From positions 13,640,474 through 13,661,272 of the forward strand of contig JBOZIK010000001.1 of the NCBI GenBank assembly GCA_051453625.1: DNA of 20,799 bases. The letters are read 5' to 3'. Shown here in pieces: positions 16,791 through 20,799 of the stretch (the stretch's first letter is position 1; every line of letters begins with the position of its first letter). Source of the DNA: Welwitschia mirabilis (taxonomy: Eukaryota > Gnetophyta > Gnetopsida > Welwitschiales). The notes under the pieces were generated by a model that was not told the origin of the DNA, did no database searches, and was given only the letters and a program-made list of their open reading frames with translations. The position numbers and the translations under genes are program-made.

Positions 16791-17077
16791 CTTTCCCTTT
16801 AACATTTATGGTAAAAAAATAAGTGATTTAAAGATTAAACAAATTTAAGCTTTTTTATCAAACAAATTTAAAGCATATTATCACAATAAGAACTCCCCCT
16901 TTCACAAAGCCATATAAACAACATTAAGTAAAGGGTGTATATTAAATATTTCTAAAATAAACCATTTTTAGTTGATGCATATGTTTAAAAACACTAGATT
17001 TTCTTTCCCTTTGACATCAATGGCAAAGAAATATAAACCTTGAATATGTATCTAGAAATATCAAGTTCTCTCCCTCT
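16791..17077 (-). promoter_or_regulatory. Multiple polypurine-tract motifs (element B)
   Basis: On the minus strand: AAAGGGAAAG (16791-16800), GAAAGGGGGAG (16893-16903), AAAGGGAAAG (17003-17012) and AGAGGGAGAG (17068-17077). The one at 16791 lies five bases from the LTR end and is the likely working PPT that primes plus-strand DNA synthesis. Those at 16791 and 17003 share a longer unit (TTTRCCATNRATGTYAAAGG then GAAAG). Several PPT copies before the 3' LTR are a known Sirevirus feature. Another copy at 15961-15970 belongs to the gap duplicate. Confidence 0.7.
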
Positions 17078-17349
17078 ATCTTAATGTCATATGTAAAAAT
17101 AATAGTCATGATAGAGTTGTAAAGCAAGTAAGTAAATGAGATGATAATTTTCAATTCATAATGTCCAAAAAGAAAACCAACTAAAATATGGTTAAAATAA
17201 TAAGATAAAATAAAACATAGGAATATTCAAAAATCATAAATAAAATTCCACAAAAATTATCAATAGATTAAAATAAAAATGACAAAAGTAAAAGATGATC
17301 TTTTATTCTACTATTGTAATCAGCTACAGAACTTTAAGAGACAGGGTGG
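17078..17349. other. AT-rich spacer between RNase H end and PPT array
   Basis: No open frame. This is 3' untranslated sequence of element B, or decayed sequence. A GGTTGACC motif occurs near 17363. Confidence 0.5.
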
Positions 17350-18083
17350 TTAGGTATAAAACTGGTTGACCGACCTATTCTGGTTACTATTAATTATAAG
17401 ACAGTGAGAGAACCCCAAGTTCGTGTATGAGACAAATAAAAGTATCAAAATTTAGAGGTTTAGTAAAAATGTCTGCTAATTATTAATATGTAGTCATAAA
17501 ATTCATAGAAATATGTCCTTTTTCAATTTGATCTCGAAGGAAATTATGTCTAAGTTAAATATGCTTTGTTCTTGAGTACTGAACCAGATTTTTAGATATA
17601 TTAATAGCACTTGTATTATCATAAAAAAAGGAACTTATTCAAAAGTAATACCAAAATCTTTCAACATCTCTTTCATCCATAAAAGGTAAGTGCAACAACT
17701 TCCTACAGTAATATATTCATCTTTTGTAGTGGAGAGAGAAATAAAGTTTTGTTTATTACTTGTCCATCCAATTAGACATAAACCTAGAAGAAAGTAATTT
17801 TCACTTATTCTTTGTCTGTTATCTTTACATCTAACCCAATTTACATCACTAAATCCTGCAAGATCAAAAGATGTTTCATTGAGATACCATAAGCCATAAT
17901 CACATGTGCCTTTTATATACCTAATTATCCTTTTTATTGCTTGAAAGTGTGATTCTTTTGGGTTGGATTAATATCTTGCATACACTTCAATACTAATCAT
18001 GATATTTGATCTACTTGTAGTTAAATATAATAAAGTATAATTATGCTTTTGTAAAGTTTCTAATCTATTGATTTACCATTTTT
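17350..18083 (-). pseudogene. Ty1/copia RNase H region, distal copy (element B)
   Basis: Right to left the frame shows GTCDYGLWYLNETSFDLAGF, SDVNWVRCKDNRQR, then NKQNFISLSTIKDEYI and YLLWMKEML. A YDNTSAIN-type block, RHNFLRDQIEKGHISMNF and LADIFTKPL (17456-17479) follow. This is the standard C-terminal order of copia pol: RNase H removes the RNA strand of the RNA-DNA hybrid. The family's 'D-A-D' reads D-V-N here. In-frame stops (e.g. before LADIF) and a frame change show decay. The segment 17419-18083 duplicates 18184-18848 across the gap. Confidence 0.85.
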
Positions 18084-18183
18084 NNNNNNNNNNNNNNNNN
18101 NNNNNNNNNNNNNNNNNNNNNNNNNNNNNNNNNNNNNNNNNNNNNNNNNNNNNNNNNNNNNNNNNNNNNNNNNNNNNNNNNNN
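18084..18183. other. Assembly gap (100 N) with duplicated flanks
   Basis: Exactly 100 N. 17419-18083 (665 bases) and 18184 to about 18848 are head-to-tail copies, differing at about 8 of the first 97 bases. Confidence 0.9.
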
Positions 18184-18848
18184 GTTTGTGTTAGAGATAA
18201 ATAAAAGTATTGAAATTTAGGGGTTTAGTAAAAATGTCTGCTAATTATTAATATGTAGTCATTAAATTCATAGAAATATGTCCTTTTTCAATTTGATCTC
18301 GAAGGAAATGATGTCTAAGTTAAATATGCTTTGTTCTTGAGTACTGAACCAGACTTTAAATATATTAATAGCACTTGTATTGTCATAAAAAAAAGGAACT
18401 TATTCAAAAGTAACACCAAAATATTTCAACATCTCTTTTATCCATAAAAGGTAAGTGCAACAGCTTCCTACAGTAATATATTCATCTTTTATAGTGGAGA
18501 GAGAAATAAAGTTTTGTTTATTACTTGCCCATCCAATTAGACATAAACCTGAAGAAAGTAATTTTCACTTACTCTTTGTCTANNNNNNNNNNNNNCAATC
18601 CAATTTACATCACTAAAACCTGCAAGATCAAAAGATGTTTCGTTGAGATACCATAAGCCATAATCACATTTGCCTTTTATATACCGAATTATCCTTTTTA
18701 CTGCTTGAAAGTGTGATTCTTTTGGATTGGATTAATATCTTGCATACACTCCAATACTAAACATGATATTTGATCTACTTATAGTTAAATATAATAAACT
18801 AAAATTATGCTTTTGTAAAGTTTTTGATCTACTGATTTACCATTTTTA
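18184..18848 (-). pseudogene. Ty1/copia RNase H region, RT-proximal copy (element B)
   Basis: Same motifs as the distal copy, here continuous with the RT to its right. It has the LIGWASNKQNFISLSTIKDE block, YLLWIKEMLKYFGVTFE with a stop, and the YDNTSAIN block. A 13-base gap (18583-18595) removes part of the KDNR segment, and a frame change occurs just after SENYFL. If the 18084 gap is an unmerged overlap, only one RNase H exists. Confidence 0.85.
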
Positions 18849-19350
18849 TCCAAGCTTACTTTACATATGTAGACATAGGAGTATCAACTATCTTTGTATT
18901 ATCTAAAACAAATCATTTGATCAAATCTCTTGTATATTTAGATTGAGAGATAAATATTCCCTCTTTAGATTGCTTAATCTGAAGTCCAAGAAACATTTTA
19001 ACTTCACCAAGCATAATTATTTCATATTGATTTGTTATAATATTTACAAATTATTTTGATAAATTTTCATTTGAGGCACCAAAAATAATATCATCTACAT
19101 AAATCTATATAATATTAAAATCATTTTTCAATTTCTTCACAAATAAAGTTTTGGCTATTATTCCTCGAACATATCCATTATCATTTAAAAAGGTACCTAA
19201 CTTTTCATACTATGCTCTTGGAGCTTGTTTTAATCCATATAAAACTTTTTAAGCCTATACACATGAATAGATTTGTAAGGATTAATAAAACCTTATGGTT
19301 GTTTAATAAAAACTTCTTTAATTAATGATCCATTTAAAAAATCACTTTTT
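18849..19350 (-). pseudogene. Ty1/copia reverse transcriptase (element B)
   Basis: The frame shows KSDFLNGSLIKEVFIKQP, then after a one-base shift YGLKQAPRA and YEKLGTFLNDNGYV. The catalytic YVDDIIFGASNENLS (YVDD codons at 19090-19101) and FLGLQIKQSKEGIFISQSKY, RDLIK, TPMSTYVK follow. RT copies element RNA to DNA; the two Asp of YVDD bind metal and are intact. At least five in-frame stops and one frameshift make it non-functional. The N-terminal RT part should lie in the 387-base gap to the right. Family assignment is very secure. Confidence 0.93.
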
Positions 19351-19737
19351 NNNNNNNNNNNNNNNNNNNNNNNNNNNNNNNNNNNNNNNNNNNNNNNNNN
19401 NNNNNNNNNNNNNNNNNNNNNNNNNNNNNNNNNNNNNNNNNNNNNNNNNNNNNNNNNNNNNNNNNNNNNNNNNNNNNNNNNNNNNNNNNNNNNNNNNNNN
19501 NNNNNNNNNNNNNNNNNNNNNNNNNNNNNNNNNNNNNNNNNNNNNNNNNNNNNNNNNNNNNNNNNNNNNNNNNNNNNNNNNNNNNNNNNNNNNNNNNNNN
19601 NNNNNNNNNNNNNNNNNNNNNNNNNNNNNNNNNNNNNNNNNNNNNNNNNNNNNNNNNNNNNNNNNNNNNNNNNNNNNNNNNNNNNNNNNNNNNNNNNNNN
19701 NNNNNNNNNNNNNNNNNNNNNNNNNNNNNNNNNNNNN
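19351..19737. other. Assembly gap (387 N) covering the RT N-terminus
   Basis: A sized gap worth about 129 codons. The family normally has some 120-140 residues between the integrase-RT linker seen to the right and the 'KSAFLNG' block seen to the left, so the estimated size fits. Confidence 0.8.
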
Positions 19738-19876
19738 TTTATTTTTAAATTAACTTCTCTAATAATGGATTCTATCAGATGATCTTTAAAAAGTTTAGAC
19801 TTTTTCGGAGTACCTTCTTTTACTTGAATTTCATTTATTTTGGTAGCATCTTTATTTGATGTGGGAATACTTGTGG
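19738..19876 (-). pseudogene. Integrase-RT linker of copia pol (element B)
   Basis: A minus-strand frame with hydrophilic, low-complexity sequence (EEEIITTSIPTSNKDATK, then EGTPKKSKLFKDHLIES) sits between the integrase C-terminal region and the RT gap. This is the usual place for the variable acidic/basic linker of copia Pol. It has no enzymatic motif. Confidence 0.6.
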
Positions 19877-20799
19877 TTATGATTTCTTCTTCATTTGTGT
19901 AGTTTTCTTTGTGTCAATCTCATAAATTTGTACATTTATTGATTCTTCTATTATTAAGCTTCTTTTGTTGAAAACATGATAGACTCTACTTCTCATTAGG
20001 TATCCTAAGAAGATAGCTTTGTCAAATTTTGAGTCAAACTTGCTCAAGTATTCTCTATCTTTTAGGATATAACATTTACTTCTAAAAACTTTAAAGTATA
20101 ACACATTTGGTTGTCTACCTTTCCATAGCTCATAAGGTGTTTTATCGGTACCAAGTTTAATATGTACTCTATTAATAATATAATATGCTATGCTAACTAC
20201 CTCAGCTCAAAATGATTTAGGTACTTCCTTATCATTTAACATAGTTCGAGTTCTTGAAGAAATTTATTATTTTTTTTAGCTATACCATTTTGTTGTGGTA
20301 TTTTTAGAGCCAAAAATTGATGATCAATACCATTTTTAATGTAATACTTCTTAAAAAAATGATTTTCAAATTCACCACCATGATCACTTCTTATTTTCTT
20401 TATNNNNNNNNNNNNNNNNNNNNNNNNNNNNNNNNNNNNNNNNNNNNNNNNNNNNNNNNNNNNNNNNNNNNNNNNNNNNNNNNNNNNNNNNNNNNNNNNN
20501 NNCAAAATCATCAACTTTTGACAAACATAGAAAAAGGCTATCTAAGTATATCTAGAGAAATCATCAACTATGGTTAGGAAATAATGTTTTCCACCTAGAC
20601 TTCGAGTTTGAGGAGGTTCAACTAAATTCATATGAATAATTTCTAATGGCATAGATGTGGAAGCTTGCATTTTACTTTTATGAGAAGTCCTAATTTATTT
20701 TTCCTTTTGACAAGCATCACACAACCCTTGTTTTTCTATGTTTATCTTAGGAATTCCTTTAATGATGTTCTTACAAATAATCATTTTTAATTAATTATA
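19877..20799 (-). pseudogene. Ty1/copia integrase, partial at right edge (element B)
   Basis: From the right edge the frame shows CDACQ (CDAC 20710-20721), the CC half of the HHCC zinc domain. Then come TSHKSK, PLEIIHMNLVEP and GGKHYFLTIVDDFSRYT, followed by TAG where the family has Trp (20542-20544). After a 99-base gap come IRSDHGGEFEN, IPQQNGIAKKNNKFLQE, and NRVHIKLGTDKTPYELWKGR. The GKG-region block FKVFRSKCYILKDREYLSKF then FLGYLMRSRVYHVFNKR (20104-19877, open) closes it. Integrase inserts the DNA copy using a D-D35-E triad. Here the first D is Asn (20626-20628), the second D is kept (20383-20385), and E is Lys (20275-20277), so it should be inactive. The N-terminal HH lies beyond the window. 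Confidence 0.92.
20404..20502. other. Assembly gap (99 N) in integrase
   Basis: A sized gap of 99 bases (33 codons) between the VDDFSRYT and IRSDHGGEF blocks. The flanks are not duplicated. The size is compatible with the usual distance in the family. Confidence 0.9.

Noticed and set aside
15257-16816. Nested or tandem LTR insertion
   Set aside because: The repeat units end exactly at a 100-N gap, as at seven other gaps, so an unmerged contig overlap is simpler.
4556-17479. One complete element with LTR A and LTR B as its pair
   Set aside because: Orientation and order do not fit. LTR A has gag to its left (minus strand) and LTR B has pol to its right, so they end two different elements and the space between is outside both.
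19325-19753. Long + strand open frame of 142 codons
   Set aside because: It is almost entirely N. Only a few codons at each end are real, and the minus strand here is copia pol.
1110-20799. An active or mobilisable retrotransposon
   Set aside because: Protease and integrase catalytic residues are changed, and there are many stops and frameshifts in gag and pol. Element A lacks pol, and element B is incomplete in the window.
1-20799. tRNA, rRNA or other RNA genes
   Set aside because: No cloverleaf-type or ribosomal signature was recognised by eye. A covariance-model scan was not possible.

Overview
This window looks like nuclear DNA from a flowering plant: a heterochromatic, AT-rich block of decayed LTR retrotransposons in a draft assembly with many N gaps. 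The evidence is Ty1/copia gag, protease, integrase, reverse transcriptase and RNase H signatures, a primer-binding site resembling the plant initiator-Met tRNA type, long LTRs, and no recognisable intact gene. The species cannot be told from the sequence.

Layout, left to right. (1) 1-727 (-): remnant of an uncharacterised plant retroelement-type protein. A TATA-like box and a small cluster of GTCGAC/TTGACC motifs lie upstream of it (864-1083). (2) 1110-4498 (-): internal region of copia element A, with gag (N-terminal domain, UBN2-like core, two zinc knuckles) and protease, but no integrase, RT or RNase H. Its PBS is at 4541-4555 and its 5' LTR at 4556-6137. (3) 6138-9865: no convincing gene. 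It holds a short minus-strand ORF remnant, a diffuse CCCCTTTGA-type repeat field and a few unassigned ORFs. (4) 9866-13330 (+): two stop-riddled, coiled-coil-like reading frames of unknown identity, with a promoter-like AT-rich gap between them. (5) 13786-13836: an LTR-edge fragment. 13937-14197 (+): another weak coding remnant. (6) 14474-16785: LTR of copia element B (3' LTR, minus orientation). It is followed by four polypurine-tract-like motifs (16791-17077), RNase H, RT, a linker and integrase (17350-20799), running off the right edge.

Elements A and B share homologous LTRs starting TGATAGGATYRAGAACC on the + strand, so they belong to one family. The multiple PPTs, long LTRs and palindrome-rich promoter resemble the Sirevirus lineage of Ty1/copia. 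The most striking non-coding structure is an array of ten degenerate palindromic motifs (TCYRGTCGACCCC) upstream of the LTR TATA box. Spacing between motifs, and to the TATA box, is almost base-for-base identical in all three LTR copies.

Eight of the nine 100-N gaps are flanked by head-to-tail copies that stop exactly at the gap. The assembly probably failed to merge overlapping or allelic contig ends here, so about 3.2 kb of the window may be artificial duplication. Neither element could be autonomous as read: gag and pol carry stops and frameshifts, the protease motif is DSS, and the integrase triad reads N/D/K.
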